From: Winogradskyella marina
GTDB taxonomy: Bacteria > Bacteroidota > Bacteroidia > Flavobacteriales > Flavobacteriaceae
Direction: 5' to 3'
NCBI RefSeq assembly: GCF_015645385.1
Contig: NZ_JADOET010000001.1
Coordinates: 310,001-374,000 of the forward strand
Length of the DNA: 64,000 bases
Of this stretch, positions 10,298-19,272 are shown one piece after another. How positions within the stretch are numbered: position 1 is the stretch's first letter; each line of letters starts with the position of its first letter. The translations under genes and the position numbers were made by a program. Under the pieces are notes generated by a model. It was not told the origin of the DNA and did no database searches. It saw nothing but the letters and a program-made list of their open reading frames with translations.

Positions 10298-11190
10298 ATT
10301 TTTTCGGCAATCCTCAGTTTCGCACTTCTAGCTCTATTGTTTTGTTTTATTTCTTCTTTTGTTGGAACTATCAATTTCCCAACCTTTTTTAATGGCACTT
10401 CAAAATTGCCAAACACATCGCGTTCTGGCTCACCTTCAAACAAGCCATTTCGTATAAAGCGTTTCACCAACCTATCTTCTAAAGAATGGTATGAGATAAA
10501 ACTTAAGCGACCTTTCTTTTTTAAAACCTCTGGTGTTTGAAGCAATAATTCTTTTAGCACTTCAATTTCTTGATTCACTTCAATACGAATAGCTTGATAG
10601 ATTTGCGCCAAAACTTTATTTTCCTTTTGATGGTTTAAAAACTGTTTTAAAACCGCTTTTAACTGTTCGCTTGTTTTTATTTCTTCATCCTTACGTGCCC
10701 CAACAATTACTCTTGCCATTGCAGGCGCTTGTCTTAATTCACCATATTGAAACAGAACAGCTCTTAATTGTTCTTCGTCATAATTATTAATAACTTCAAA
10801 TGCCGACAGCTTACTATCTTGATTCATTCGCATATCTAAGTCAGCTTCAAAGCGTGTAGAAAAACCACGTTCGGCAACATCAAATTGATGCGATGACACT
10901 CCGAAGTCAGCCAACACTCCATCAACCTCTTTAGCGCCATAAAACCTTAAAAAACGTTTTATAAATCTGAAATTCTCATTGATTAACACAAACCGATCAT
11001 CATCAATTGTATTTACCAACGCATCTTTATCTTGATCAAAAGCGAATAATTTTCCGTTTGGACCTAAGCGCGATAAGATTTCACGACTATGACCTCCACC
11101 TCCAAAAGTGACATCGACATATACACCGTCTGGCTTAATTGCCAAACCATCGACGGTTTCTTTTAGTAAAACTGCATTATGATAATCCAT
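10294..11190 (-). CDS. rsmH: RsmH (MraW), 16S rRNA C1402 N4-methyltransferase
   Basis: RsmH methylates N4 of C1402 in 16S rRNA and is the second gene of most dcw operons. The product has the SAM motif DVTFGGGGHS and the later FISYHSLEDRLVKRF stretch, both hallmarks of the family. The open frame extends up to 11292, but that part overlaps mraZ and has no family resemblance. I chose the ATG at 11190 (MDYHNAVLLKE), giving 298 residues, close to the family norm. The ATG at 11199 (MKT-MDYHN) is possible too. The start lies 14 bases inside the mraZ 3' end. Confidence 0.95.
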   Translation of the reverse strand: MDYHNAVLLKETVDGLAIKPDGVYVDVTFGGGGHSREILSRLGPNGKLFAFDQDKDALVNTIDDDRFVLINENFRFIKRFLRFYGAKEVDGVLADFGVSSHQFDVAERGFSTRFEADLDMRMNQDSKLSAFEVINNYDEEQLRAVLFQYGELRQAPAMARVIVGARKDEEIKTSEQLKAVLKQFLNHQKENKVLAQIYQAIRIEVNQEIEVLKELLLQTPEVLKKKGRLSFISYHSLEDRLVKRFIRNGLFEGEPERDVFGNFEVPLKKVGKLIVPTKEEIKQNNRARSAKLRIAEKI

Positions 11191-11647
11191 TGTCTTCATC
11201 GTCTTGCCCCATGACTTCTTCGGCCAAATCTGCAAAATCTGAAGCCGCATCATCAATAGCTTGTTCGTATTTATCTTTATCCCAGATTTCAAGAATATTA
11301 ACAGCAGAAGCCAACACGACCTCTTTTGTAATACCTGAAAAACTGATTAAATTTTTCGGAATTAATAAGCGACCAGTACTATCTACTTCAACAATTTTAA
11401 CACCAGCCGTAAATCGTCTTATAAAATCATTATTCTTTTTCTTAAAACGATTGAGCTTATTTATTTTCTCCATCATTTTGTTCCATTCAGACATAGGATA
11501 CAACTCCAAACACGGTTGAAACACAGCGCGCTTTAATACAAAACCATCTTGCAAAGCCGCTGACAACTGTTTTTTTAAGACAGCAGGTATCATTAACCTC
11601 CCTTTAGCATCAGCTTTACATTCGTATGTTCCTATAAATGAATTCAA
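11177..11647 (-). CDS. mraZ: MraZ, AbrB-type regulator of the dcw operon
   Basis: MraZ forms ring-shaped oligomers that bind repeats upstream of their own gene and control the division operon. The 156-residue product has two tandem AbrB-like units, FIGTYECKADAKGRLMIP at 4-21 and a second containing VDSTGRLLIPKNL. The start must be a TTG at 11647. An in-frame TAG lies a few codons upstream, and the next Met (residue 21-22 region) would delete the first DNA-binding loop. The acidic tail (GQDDEDNGLS) overlaps rsmH. The probable operator is described at 11701-11754. Confidence 0.95.
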   Translation of the reverse strand: MNSFIGTYECKADAKGRLMIPAVLKKQLSAALQDGFVLKRAVFQPCLELYPMSEWNKMMEKINKLNRFKKKNNDFIRRFTAGVKIVEVDSTGRLLIPKNLISFSGITKEVVLASAVNILEIWDKDKYEQAIDDAASDFADLAEEVMGQDDEDNGLS

Positions 11648-11680
11648 TCCGTTTTTCTTTCTATTCTAACGATTAAGAAT

Positions 11681-11688
11681 CAAAGATA
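11681..11688 (-). promoter_or_regulatory. Candidate -7 element of the mraZ/dcw promoter
   Basis: On the minus strand this reads TATCTTTG, a full match to the Bacteroidota -7 consensus TAnnTTTG. No TTG is present about 19 bases further upstream; that position is taken by the GTGG repeats. Transcription would begin near 11674, leaving a leader of roughly 25 nt before the TTG start of mraZ. Confidence 0.55.
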
Positions 11689-11700
11689 TTGAAAATTTAA

Positions 11701-11754
11701 CCACTTTTTACCACATTTTACCACATTTGTTGATAAGTTTTGGTTTAAAACCAC
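11701..11754 (-). promoter_or_regulatory. MraZ-box array: GTGG repeats with 10-bp phase
   Basis: CCAC (GTGG on the minus strand) occurs at 11701, 11711 and 11721, exactly 10 bases apart. Each is embedded in a GTGGTAAAA/GTGGTTAAA-like unit. A fourth CCAC lies at 11751, 30 bases further and so in the same helical phase. Tandem G-rich repeats at one-turn spacing upstream of mraZ are the known binding sites of MraZ in other bacteria. Here they sit at and just beyond the -33 position, where bound protein would be expected to block the promoter. Confidence 0.7.
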
Positions 11755-11896
11755 TTCAACTTATATTAACACCAATGAATTCAACTTTTCAGCAACTATT
11801 TTTAAGTGGGAATTATTAACAACCTCTAACGTCATATTCTTCCGATAAAAAATTTCGATATTTTTTCCATATTATTTATATTCTAAAGGATTTGGT

Positions 11897-11904
11897 TATA
11901 TTTG
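11897..11904 (+). promoter_or_regulatory. Candidate -7 element upstream of the alpha/beta hydrolase
   Basis: TATATTTG matches TAnnTTTG exactly and lies 28 bases before the chosen ATG at 11933. The -33 region shows only a TTT at 11875-11877 and not TTG, so the call rests on the -7 box and its position. The interval 11755-11896 back to the mraZ operator holds no other feature I can support. Confidence 0.45.
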
Positions 11905-11932
11905 TTTCTAACACATAAGCACGAACTTGCAA

Positions 11933-12697
11933 ATGGCACACCTTTTAAAGAAAGAAAAGGATTTTAGATATATTGAAGTAGGCGAAGGCACACCAATTAT
12001 TGTGTTGCATGGCTTAATGGGTGGACTCAGTAACTTTGACGGAGTCACTAAACATTTTAGTTCTATAGGTTACAAGGTTATTATACCTGAACTCCCTATT
12101 TACACCATGTCTCTAATAAAAACCAATGTTAAAAACTTTGCTAATTACCTAAAGGATTTTATCGAATTTAAAGGTTTAGACGATGTTATTTTATTAGGTA
12201 ACTCTTTAGGTGGACACATAGGTTTATACCATACAAAATTATATCCTGAAAAAATAAAAGCGCTTATAATCACAGGAAGCTCTGGACTTTACGAAAGCGC
12301 CATGGGAGGTGGTTACACCAAACGAAGCGATTACGAAGTAATGAAAAAGAAAGCGCAAGAAGTGTTTTACGATCCTGCTGTAGCAACCAAAGACATCGTG
12401 GACGAAGTCTATGAAACGGTTAATGACCGCAATAAGCTTATAAAAACCTTGGCCATAGCAAAAAGTGCCATTAGACATAATATGGCAAAGGATTTACCAA
12501 ATATGAATACACCTATCTGTATTATTTGGGGAAAGAATGACACTGTAACTCCACCAGAAGTTGCAGAAGAGTTTCATGAGTTATTACCAGATTCTGAGTT
12601 GTATTGGATTGATAAATGCGGCCATGCGGCCATGATGGAACACCCTGAAGAATTTAATGACATATTGAGTGCTTGGTTAATAAAAAGAGGATTCTAA
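11933..12697 (+). CDS. Alpha/beta-fold hydrolase of unknown substrate
   Basis: The 254-residue protein has the full alpha/beta hydrolase signature: HGLMGGLSNF (oxyanion region) near 27, the nucleophile elbow GNSLGGH near 92, the acid WGKNDTVTP near 200, and the catalytic histidine in CGHAAMMEHPEEF near the C-terminus. No signal peptide is visible, so it is probably cytoplasmic. The substrate cannot be told from sequence. An upstream TTG at 11927 could add two residues (M-Q-), but the ATG fits better. It is the first plus-strand gene after the divergent dcw operon, with engB downstream. Confidence 0.85.
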   Translation: MAHLLKKEKDFRYIEVGEGTPIIVLHGLMGGLSNFDGVTKHFSSIGYKVIIPELPIYTMSLIKTNVKNFANYLKDFIEFKGLDDVILLGNSLGGHIGLYHTKLYPEKIKALIITGSSGLYESAMGGGYTKRSDYEVMKKKAQEVFYDPAVATKDIVDEVYETVNDRNKLIKTLAIAKSAIRHNMAKDLPNMNTPICIIWGKNDTVTPPEVAEEFHELLPDSELYWIDKCGHAAMMEHPEEFNDILSAWLIKRGF

Positions 12698-12768
12698 ATA
12701 GCTTAAACTCACACAAAGCCTCTTATATAGTAAAGAATAAATTACCTTAAAGTTTAATTAAAATAAGA

Positions 12769-12786
12769 TTCCCATTGTCATGGGAA
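12769..12786 (+). repeat. Short palindrome just before the engB start
   Basis: TTCCCAT, a 4-base loop, then ATGGGAA makes a perfect 7-bp stem that ends 6 bases before the engB ATG. It could mask the ribosome landing site of engB. It could equally be another small dispersed repeat. No T-run follows, so it is not a terminator for the hydrolase gene. Confidence 0.5.
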
Positions 12787-12792
12787 CTAAAG

Positions 12793-13407
12793 ATGAAAAT
12801 AAAATCAGCTGAATTTGTAGTTAGTAATTCTGAAGTGGCAAAATGCCCCAAAGATAATTTACCCGAATATGCTTTTATTGGACGAAGTAACGTGGGCAAA
12901 TCGTCTTTAATTAACATGCTAACGGATCGCAAAAGCCTAGCAAAAACGTCTGGACGACCAGGAAAAACACAGTTAATCAATCACTTTTTGATTAATAAAA
13001 ATTGGTATTTAGTAGATTTACCAGGTTATGGTTATGCGCGTGTTTCAAAATCATCTAAGAAGAAGTTTCAGAAATTTATTACCAATTATTTTGAACAACG
13101 ACAACAATTACTTTCTGCATTTGTCCTTGTTGATATTAGACATAAACCTCAACCGATCGATTTAGAATTTATGCAGTACTTGGGTGAAAGCGGCATTCCT
13201 TTTGGAATCATCTTCACCAAAGCTGATAAACTAAAGCCAAAAGCCATTGAAAAACACGTTGAAGCGTATTGCGAAGTACTTCTGAAAACTTGGGAAGAAT
13301 TACCACCTTATTTTGTAACGTCTTCTTCAAAAGGCATTGGGCAAGACGAAGTTTTAGGGTTTATTGGCGCTACAAATGAAGAGATTGAAGAATTAAAATC
13401 TAATTAA
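12793..13407 (+). CDS. engB: Ribosome biogenesis GTP-binding protein EngB (YihA/YsxC)
   Basis: EngB is a cytoplasmic GTPase needed for large ribosomal subunit assembly. The GTPase motifs are clear: G1 GRSNVGKSS, G2 threonine in the SGRPGKTQ region, G3 DLPGYGYA and G4 TKADK. The open frame could begin at a TTG at 12775, but those residues (MSWELK) fall in a palindrome. The ATG at 12793 (MKIKSAEFV) gives 204 residues, the family length. The gene ends tail to tail with oppC; the two stop codons overlap within 13404-13407. Confidence 0.95.
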   Translation: MKIKSAEFVVSNSEVAKCPKDNLPEYAFIGRSNVGKSSLINMLTDRKSLAKTSGRPGKTQLINHFLINKNWYLVDLPGYGYARVSKSSKKKFQKFITNYFEQRQQLLSAFVLVDIRHKPQPIDLEFMQYLGESGIPFGIIFTKADKLKPKAIEKHVEAYCEVLLKTWEELPPYFVTSSSKGIGQDEVLGFIGATNEEIEELKSN

Positions 13408-14498
13408 GTCTTCACATCCAAAGCATCTCGTAAAGCATTACCAACTAACATAAACGCCATTACCAATAGCATAATACAAAGTCCTGGAATTAAGGCCAAA
13501 TACGGTTTTCCTAATATTATATAATTGTAATGATCTTTTATCATCGCGCCCCAACTTGCCATAGGTGGTTGCGCTCCAATGCCTAAGAAACTTAAACCGC
13601 TTTCTATTAAAATAGCGGCCGCAAAATTAGCGGCCGAAATGACGATTAAAGGCCCAAAAATATTGGGCAATATGTGTTTTGTGATAATTCTATAATCATT
13701 ATACCCTAAAGCTCTTGCCGCTGTAACATATTGCATTTCCTTAGCACTAATTATTTGCCCTCTCACCACTCTTGCCACTTCCACCCACATCGTTAAACCC
13801 ACAGCAATAAAAACTTGCCAAAAGCCTTTTCCTAAGGCCAGTGTAATAGCAATAACTAATAACAACGTAGGAATGGACCACGTGATATTTATGATCCACA
13901 TAATAAAGGCATCTATTTTACCACCATAATAGCCTGCTAAACTTCCCATTAATAGTCCAACGATTAAGGAAATAAAAACAGCAACAAAACCAATGAAGAA
14001 TGAAATCCGTGAACCAATTAGAATACGGCTTAAATAATCGCGTCCGTATTTATCAGTACCAAAAACAAATCCTCTGTTTTCTATATAAGATTCATAATTT
14101 GAATTTGGAAATCGTGACACAACGATTTGCTTTTCCTGTCCTTGCAAACCATCTGATGCATATTCTACATAATGTAAAACCTCATTTTTCACCTCATAAG
14201 ACTGAATAGGAATCTCGGTATCTGTATTATTTTTTCCGAAGAATAATTTTGAAAAGAAGTTTTGACCCGCTTCAATTCCTGATGGAATGGTTAGCATTTG
14301 CACTTCAAAACCGGGTGATTTTGAATGAATAGACAAATGCATTTGATTCGCATTTTTTGAAGCGTCTGGTGCAAACACATAAGCAAAGATAGAAATTAAC
14401 CCAATACACGTAATGATAGCCAAACTAAAAACGCCCCAAAAGTTCTTTTTAAACTTTTGAAGCGCTAAGCTTGTTAATGAATTATTTTCGTTAGACAT
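13404..14498 (-). CDS. DppC/OppC-type ABC transporter permease
   Basis: This is the inner-membrane permease of a peptide/nickel-class ABC importer. After a first membrane segment (about 20-42) there is a long extracytoplasmic stretch, about residues 43-155. The conserved permease core follows, with the EAA-type loop AARALGYNDYRIITKHILPN and the C-terminal FLGIGAQPPMASWGAMI segment typical of DppC/OppC. No partner permease, ATPase or binding protein is in the window, so it is an orphan here. It probably works with subunits encoded elsewhere. It is co-oriented with prc, 137 bp downstream of it. Confidence 0.85.
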   Translation of the reverse strand: MSNENNSLTSLALQKFKKNFWGVFSLAIITCIGLISIFAYVFAPDASKNANQMHLSIHSKSPGFEVQMLTIPSGIEAGQNFFSKLFFGKNNTDTEIPIQSYEVKNEVLHYVEYASDGLQGQEKQIVVSRFPNSNYESYIENRGFVFGTDKYGRDYLSRILIGSRISFFIGFVAVFISLIVGLLMGSLAGYYGGKIDAFIMWIINITWSIPTLLLVIAITLALGKGFWQVFIAVGLTMWVEVARVVRGQIISAKEMQYVTAARALGYNDYRIITKHILPNIFGPLIVISAANFAAAILIESGLSFLGIGAQPPMASWGAMIKDHYNYIILGKPYLALIPGLCIMLLVMAFMLVGNALRDALDVKT

Positions 14499-14545
14499 AT
14501 TGAGCTTTAGAATTGTACCATTGTTAAATGTTTAAGTAAGTGAAA

Positions 14546-14576
14546 CACCCCTAAAGTCTCCTCAAGAGGACAATCC
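14546..14576. repeat. Dispersed repeat between oppC and prc
   Basis: On the minus strand this reads a TCCTC/GAGGA hairpin followed by ACTTTAGGGGTG. It shares its layout with the repeat read into murD at 5014-5050. The rest of the 137-bp gap (14499-14635) shows nothing I can name. Confidence 0.45.
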
Positions 14577-14635
14577 ATATAATTAAAACATTTAGGACAG
14601 AAACAAAGGTATTGAACCATTAAAGATTTAGTCGC

Positions 14636-16771
14636 TTAATTCTTCACAGATTCTGCAACTTTATTTTTTATAGCATACGTCATTTTTAAATCGTGAAGTA
14701 CATTAATAGCTTCCTCAACATACACATCTTTAGCTAAAGCTTCATGCCAGCGATTACGCTTTTCTAACAATACAGAATCCTTATCCATTAGTTTAACTTC
14801 ATAAGGCAACGATGTAAAAGTTAAGTCTGTTTGGTATTCGGATAGCTTAGCAAAACGTTTTGCTTCTTCTTCGTTAATATCCATTTCCTTTTTGTACGTC
14901 TCATAGTTTAAAGAATACGACTCACGATCTCTAATTTTCTTTACCCATTGTGCATTTGCATCAATAAGTTTCAACTGTTCATTAGCTGCCATTCTGGCTT
15001 TACTCTTACTAATTGTAGTATCGTAATCGAAATAATTACCCCAAACTTCATAATCAGCAGCATCAATTTTATCCCAAGCTAAAGGGTTATCTTGATTTTT
15101 TTCTCCTATATCAATATAACTGTAACGGTCTGGGACAATTACATCACTCTTTACACCTTCTAATTGTGTTGACCCTCCATTAATTCTATAAAACTTTTGA
15201 GTGGTAAACTTTAACGCTCCCATATCTCCCTTAGTGTTATTCTTAACCATTCGATTGAGGTCCATAACCGTTTGCACAGTTCCTTTACCGTAAGTTTGCT
15301 TACTACCAATGACGATACCTCGCTTATAATCTTGCATCGCAGCCGCTAAAATCTCAGATGCAGAAGCAGACAATTCATTTACTAATATCACTAATGGTCC
15401 ATCCCAAACAATAGACTTATCTTTATCCGCAAGTACTTCTTTTGCAGAACCTGTTGTTTTTACTTGCACAATTGGCCCTTCTTCTATAAACAAGCCTGCA
15501 ATATCTACAACGGTTTGTAACGAACCTCCACCATTATTTCTTAGGTCCATAACCAAGCCTTCAACACCTTCTTCTTTTAACCTTAAAATTTCTTTTTTAA
15601 TATCTGAAGCCGCATTTCGTTCGTTATAATCTTCAAAACTGATATAGAACTTAGGTAAATTTATGACACCAAAGGTCTTTCCTTCTTTTTCTACTATCGA
15701 AGATTTTGCGTAGGTTTCTTCTAATTCAACCACATCTCTTGTTATAGAAATGTCTTGAATAGTTCCATCTACTTTTTTCAAGGTTAATGTAACAACTGTT
15801 CCTTTTGGGCCTTTTATATATTTAATTGCGTCAGCTAAGCGCATGCCAACCACATTGATTGACTCGTTTTCATCTTCTTGTTTTACTTTAAGAATTTGAT
15901 CGCCAACTTCTAATTCGTTTCCTCTCCATGCTGGTCCACCACTAATAACTTCGTCAACCAGAATACCATCTACTTTCTTTTGTAAACGAGCACCTATTCC
16001 TTCAAACTTTCCAGAAATATCTCTATCAAAACGCTCCTTATCTTCCGGTGCAAAATAAAATGTATGCGGATCAAAGCCTTCTACAATTGCATTGATATAA
16101 ACAGAAAACCAATCGTTACGTGTTCTGTCTTCAATATAATCGTACAATACATCGATTGATTCTTTTGTTGCTAATCGTGCTTCAGCTTCAATTTCCTTCA
16201 ATGACTTCTTCTCATTAGTCTCTGATGTTTCTGAATCTGCTTCTTGCTGTGAAATTATTTCATCATAATTAGCAATGGTTGAAAATTTAAGTTGTTGTCT
16301 CCAACGCTCTTTCAATTCACGCTTATTTGTAGCGTAAGTTAAGTCCTCATAATCTGCAACATAGTCTTCATCTTTAGAAAAATCGAATGGTTTTTCTAAA
16401 ATTTCAGTATAGATTGTTTTTGCTTCTGCAATACGTTGTAATAGGCGTTGATGTGTAAGGTTGAAAAATGACACATCATACGCTTTAATTTGATCATCTA
16501 TTTTATCTTGATAAGCTTTAAATTCTTTGATATCTGATGCGTAAAAAAATCGCTTAAATTGATCGACGTTATTCAAATAATCTTCAAATACTTCAAATGA
16601 AAAATCATCATTAATGTCCTTTGGCTCAAAATGACCTTGATCTAAAAGATACGTAATAAGCTGCATCAGTAATTTATCCTTATCTGGATCTTCAAATTTC
16701 TTACTTGTAAAACTGCATGAGGCGAATGCTATCAATAAAGCGAGTAGCAAAAATTTATATTTCCCTTTCAT
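14636..16771 (-). CDS. prc: Tail-specific protease Prc (S41A family), lipoprotein
   Basis: Prc degrades or processes periplasmic proteins from their C-termini and in Gram-negatives tunes cell wall hydrolases. The 711-residue protein begins with a lipoprotein signal (lipobox cysteine at 19, AFASC). It has an N-terminal helical domain to about 235, a PDZ domain at about 250-345, and the S41 protease core. Catalytic Ser470 in SASASEI and Lys496 in TYGKGTVQ line up with Ser430 and Lys455 of E. coli Tsp. The C-terminal 150 residues match the extra domain of the long Prc type. It has a 256-bp upstream gap to the divergent surE with no clear promoter by eye. Confidence 0.93.
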   Translation of the reverse strand: MKGKYKFLLLALLIAFASCSFTSKKFEDPDKDKLLMQLITYLLDQGHFEPKDINDDFSFEVFEDYLNNVDQFKRFFYASDIKEFKAYQDKIDDQIKAYDVSFFNLTHQRLLQRIAEAKTIYTEILEKPFDFSKDEDYVADYEDLTYATNKRELKERWRQQLKFSTIANYDEIISQQEADSETSETNEKKSLKEIEAEARLATKESIDVLYDYIEDRTRNDWFSVYINAIVEGFDPHTFYFAPEDKERFDRDISGKFEGIGARLQKKVDGILVDEVISGGPAWRGNELEVGDQILKVKQEDENESINVVGMRLADAIKYIKGPKGTVVTLTLKKVDGTIQDISITRDVVELEETYAKSSIVEKEGKTFGVINLPKFYISFEDYNERNAASDIKKEILRLKEEGVEGLVMDLRNNGGGSLQTVVDIAGLFIEEGPIVQVKTTGSAKEVLADKDKSIVWDGPLVILVNELSASASEILAAAMQDYKRGIVIGSKQTYGKGTVQTVMDLNRMVKNNTKGDMGALKFTTQKFYRINGGSTQLEGVKSDVIVPDRYSYIDIGEKNQDNPLAWDKIDAADYEVWGNYFDYDTTISKSKARMAANEQLKLIDANAQWVKKIRDRESYSLNYETYKKEMDINEEEAKRFAKLSEYQTDLTFTSLPYEVKLMDKDSVLLEKRNRWHEALAKDVYVEEAINVLHDLKMTYAIKNKVAESVKN

Positions 16772-17027
16772 AATTCTTTTTTATTGTATTAATTCGGTAA
16801 AAACAACTTAAACAATCATCAAAACTCTTCAATTGAAGCTGATACTTTGTTTTAGTCCATTAATTCCTTAAATGATTATTATTAAGTAGGTTCTCAATTT
16901 TTCACTAAAATAGTAGAAAAAACCGTGCCATAAAAAATAGATAGCCTATTTTTTTGTTAAAGCTAAGATTACTCATAAATCGCTACCTTTTTTAGTATTT
17001 TTACAACTCATTAAACTTTTGTACGAA

Positions 17028-17801
17028 ATGTCAGCACGCCCTTTAATTTTAGTTACCAATGATGATGGCATCACTGCTCCAGGATTAAGAACTTTAATTT
17101 CTGTAATGAACGACATTGGAGATGTTGTGGTGGTTGCACCAGACAGTCCTCAAAGCGCAATGGGACATGCTATTACCATCAATTCTACATTACATATGGA
17201 AAAAGTAACTATAGATGGTAAGCAACCTGAATATAGTTGTTCTGGCACTCCTGCAGATTGTGTAAAACTCGCTGTTAATGAAATTTTAGGTAGACGACCA
17301 GACATTTGTGTTTCGGGAATAAACCACGGATCTAATTCATCAATAAACGTTATTTATTCGGGTACAATGAGCGCGGCTTTAGAAGCTGGTATTGAGAGTA
17401 TTCCTGCCATTGGGTTTTCGTTATTAGATTACAACTGGAATGCAAATTTTGAACATTGTAAATCTTTTGTAGAAACCATTACAAGACGAGTTTTAGAACA
17501 TGGATTACCAGACGGTGTTGTTCTAAATGTAAACATACCAAACCTTGAAAAAAAAGCTATAAAAGGCATTAAGGTTTGCCGACAAGCGCGTGCCAATTGG
17601 AAAGAAGAGTTTGACAAACGCACCAACCCAATGGGTCGTGAATATTACTGGCTAAGTGGTAAATTTGTAAATATGGACAAAGGGCAAGATACCGACGAAT
17701 GGGCTTTAGAACATGGTTATGTCTCTGTTGTGCCTGTTCATTTTGATTTAACCGCACATCACACGATTCAAAACTTAAACACCTGGAAATTAAACAACTA
17801 A
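17028..17801 (+). CDS. surE: SurE, 5'/3'-nucleotidase
   Basis: SurE is a metal-dependent nucleoside monophosphate phosphatase of the cytoplasm. The N-terminal ILVTNDDGITAPG supplies the metal-binding aspartates, and PDSPQSAMGHAIT and SGINHGSNSSINVIYSGT carry the conserved serine and asparagine positions. I took the ATG at 17028 (MSARPLILV), giving 257 residues. A TTG at 17019 would add three residues. The gene heads a short plus-strand run with a small membrane protein and lpxB. Confidence 0.95.
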   Translation: MSARPLILVTNDDGITAPGLRTLISVMNDIGDVVVVAPDSPQSAMGHAITINSTLHMEKVTIDGKQPEYSCSGTPADCVKLAVNEILGRRPDICVSGINHGSNSSINVIYSGTMSAALEAGIESIPAIGFSLLDYNWNANFEHCKSFVETITRRVLEHGLPDGVVLNVNIPNLEKKAIKGIKVCRQARANWKEEFDKRTNPMGREYYWLSGKFVNMDKGQDTDEWALEHGYVSVVPVHFDLTAHHTIQNLNTWKLNN

Positions 17802-17829
17802 ACACTACGGCGTTTAGACCAAATAGCAT

Positions 17830-18114
17830 ATGAAAAAAGAGATTTTAATAGGATTTGCAGTTGGCGTTATCGCTACAATTTTTGGATTTATTTTTGCTAT
17901 TCAGATTTTTGGACACTCTGATGATTGGGGAACTGTAATTGAACAAGCCATTACCGAAGGTTTTTTCACAAAACTAATGAGTATTGGTGCCCTACTCAAC
18001 TTAGGAGCATTTTTCATTTTCTTGAAGAAGAATAAAGACCACAGAGCAAAAGGAGTTTTAATTTCTACAGTGGTAATACTAATTATAACAATGGTTATTA
18101 AATTTTTTAACTGA
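17830..18114 (+). CDS. Small membrane protein between surE and lpxB
   Basis: This 94-residue product has three hydrophobic stretches (about 5-25, 51-65 and 74-92) separated by short polar loops, so it is an integral inner-membrane protein. It starts 28 bases after surE and ends 45 bases before lpxB, which suggests co-transcription. I do not recognise the family and assign no function. The compact spacing, ATG start and uninterrupted frame support a real gene. Confidence 0.75.
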   Translation: MKKEILIGFAVGVIATIFGFIFAIQIFGHSDDWGTVIEQAITEGFFTKLMSIGALLNLGAFFIFLKKNKDHRAKGVLISTVVILIITMVIKFFN

Positions 18115-18159
18115 TTATTTAAATTGTTCCTTTGACGTATAAAAAGCAATAAAACACAC

Positions 18160-19272
18160 ATGAAATACTATATCATTGCTGGTGAAGCTTCAGGCGATTT
18201 GCATGGTTCTAACCTCATGAAGGCGTTGTTTAAACAAGACGAGGAAGCCAACATAAGATTTTGGGGAGGCGACCTTATGCAGCGTGTTGGTGGTGAATTA
18301 GTAATGCATTATAAGGACCGTCAATTTATGGGTTTTGCTGAAGTTATACTTAACCTCAGAAAAGTTTTAGGTCAAATAAAGTTCTGTAAATCTGATATCG
18401 AAAAATTTCAACCAGATGTAATAATTTTTATTGATAATTCTGGTTTCAACTTAAGAATTGCCAAATGGGCAAAAGCACACAATTATAAAACCCATTATTA
18501 TATTTCACCTCAAGTTTGGGCATCTAGAGCAAGTAGAGTTGAAAAAATAAAACAAGATGTTGATGCTATGTACTGCATCCTTCCATTTGAAAAAGCATTT
18601 TATAAAAAATATGACTACGATATTAATTTTGTTGGTCATCCACTGATTGATGCTATTGCAAACAGACCCCAAGTTAATGACCAAGTTTTTAGAGAAGAAC
18701 ACAAGCTTAGCGACCAACCTATCATCGCCTTATTACCTGGAAGTAGAAAGCAAGAAATCACAAAAATGCTTGGCGTAATGCTCAGTTTAGTTGATGATTT
18801 TAAGGACTATCAGTTTGTTATTGCTGGAGCACCAAGTCAGGATTTTGACTTTTACAAAAGTTTTATAAAGAAGAAAAACATTAAATTTATATCTAATAAA
18901 ACGTATGATTTACTGAGTATTTCAACGGCTGCATTAGTGACTTCTGGTACTGCCACGTTAGAAACAGCTTTGTTTAAAGTCCCACAAGTGGTTTGCTATA
19001 AAGCCAATGCCATTTCTTATCAGATAGCCAAACGAATTATTACTTTAAAATATATTTCGTTAGTGAATTTAATTATGGATCGTGAAGTGGTTACGGAACT
19101 CATCCAAGGAGATCTAAACAAAAAGCGACTTAAAAAAGAATTAACAGCCATTTTAGACACCAAAAAACGAGAACAACTCTTTTTGGAATATTATGAACTA
19201 GAGAAGAAATTAGGAGGTCGTGGAGCTAGTGAAAAAACCGCTAGTTTAATTTATAACGCGATTAAAAATTAA
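18160..19272 (+). CDS. lpxB: LpxB, lipid-A-disaccharide synthase
   Basis: LpxB joins UDP-2,3-diacylglucosamine and lipid X to form the lipid A disaccharide, showing that the organism makes LPS or LOS. The 370-residue GT19 protein starts MKYYIIAGEASGDLHGSNL, the classic LpxB N-terminus, with IDNSGFNLR near 90, YYISPQVWASR near 115, and LLPGSRKQEI in the middle. ALVTSGTATLETALF near 270 is the donor-binding region. Its last 11 bases overlap the end of the convergent gene at 19262-19552. Confidence 0.97.
   Translation: MKYYIIAGEASGDLHGSNLMKALFKQDEEANIRFWGGDLMQRVGGELVMHYKDRQFMGFAEVILNLRKVLGQIKFCKSDIEKFQPDVIIFIDNSGFNLRIAKWAKAHNYKTHYYISPQVWASRASRVEKIKQDVDAMYCILPFEKAFYKKYDYDINFVGHPLIDAIANRPQVNDQVFREEHKLSDQPIIALLPGSRKQEITKMLGVMLSLVDDFKDYQFVIAGAPSQDFDFYKSFIKKKNIKFISNKTYDLLSISTAALVTSGTATLETALFKVPQVVCYKANAISYQIAKRIITLKYISLVNLIMDREVVTELIQGDLNKKRLKKELTAILDTKKREQLFLEYYELEKKLGGRGASEKTASLIYNAIKN

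Noticed and set aside
11191-11292. Upstream extension of the rsmH frame
   Set aside because: It lies within mraZ in another frame and has no similarity to RsmH N-termini; MDYHNAVLLKE at 11190 is the natural start.
11139-11519. 126-codon open frame on the plus strand opposite mraZ and rsmH
   Set aside because: Both minus-strand genes are clear family members; the plus-strand translation shows no recognisable motif and is a shadow.
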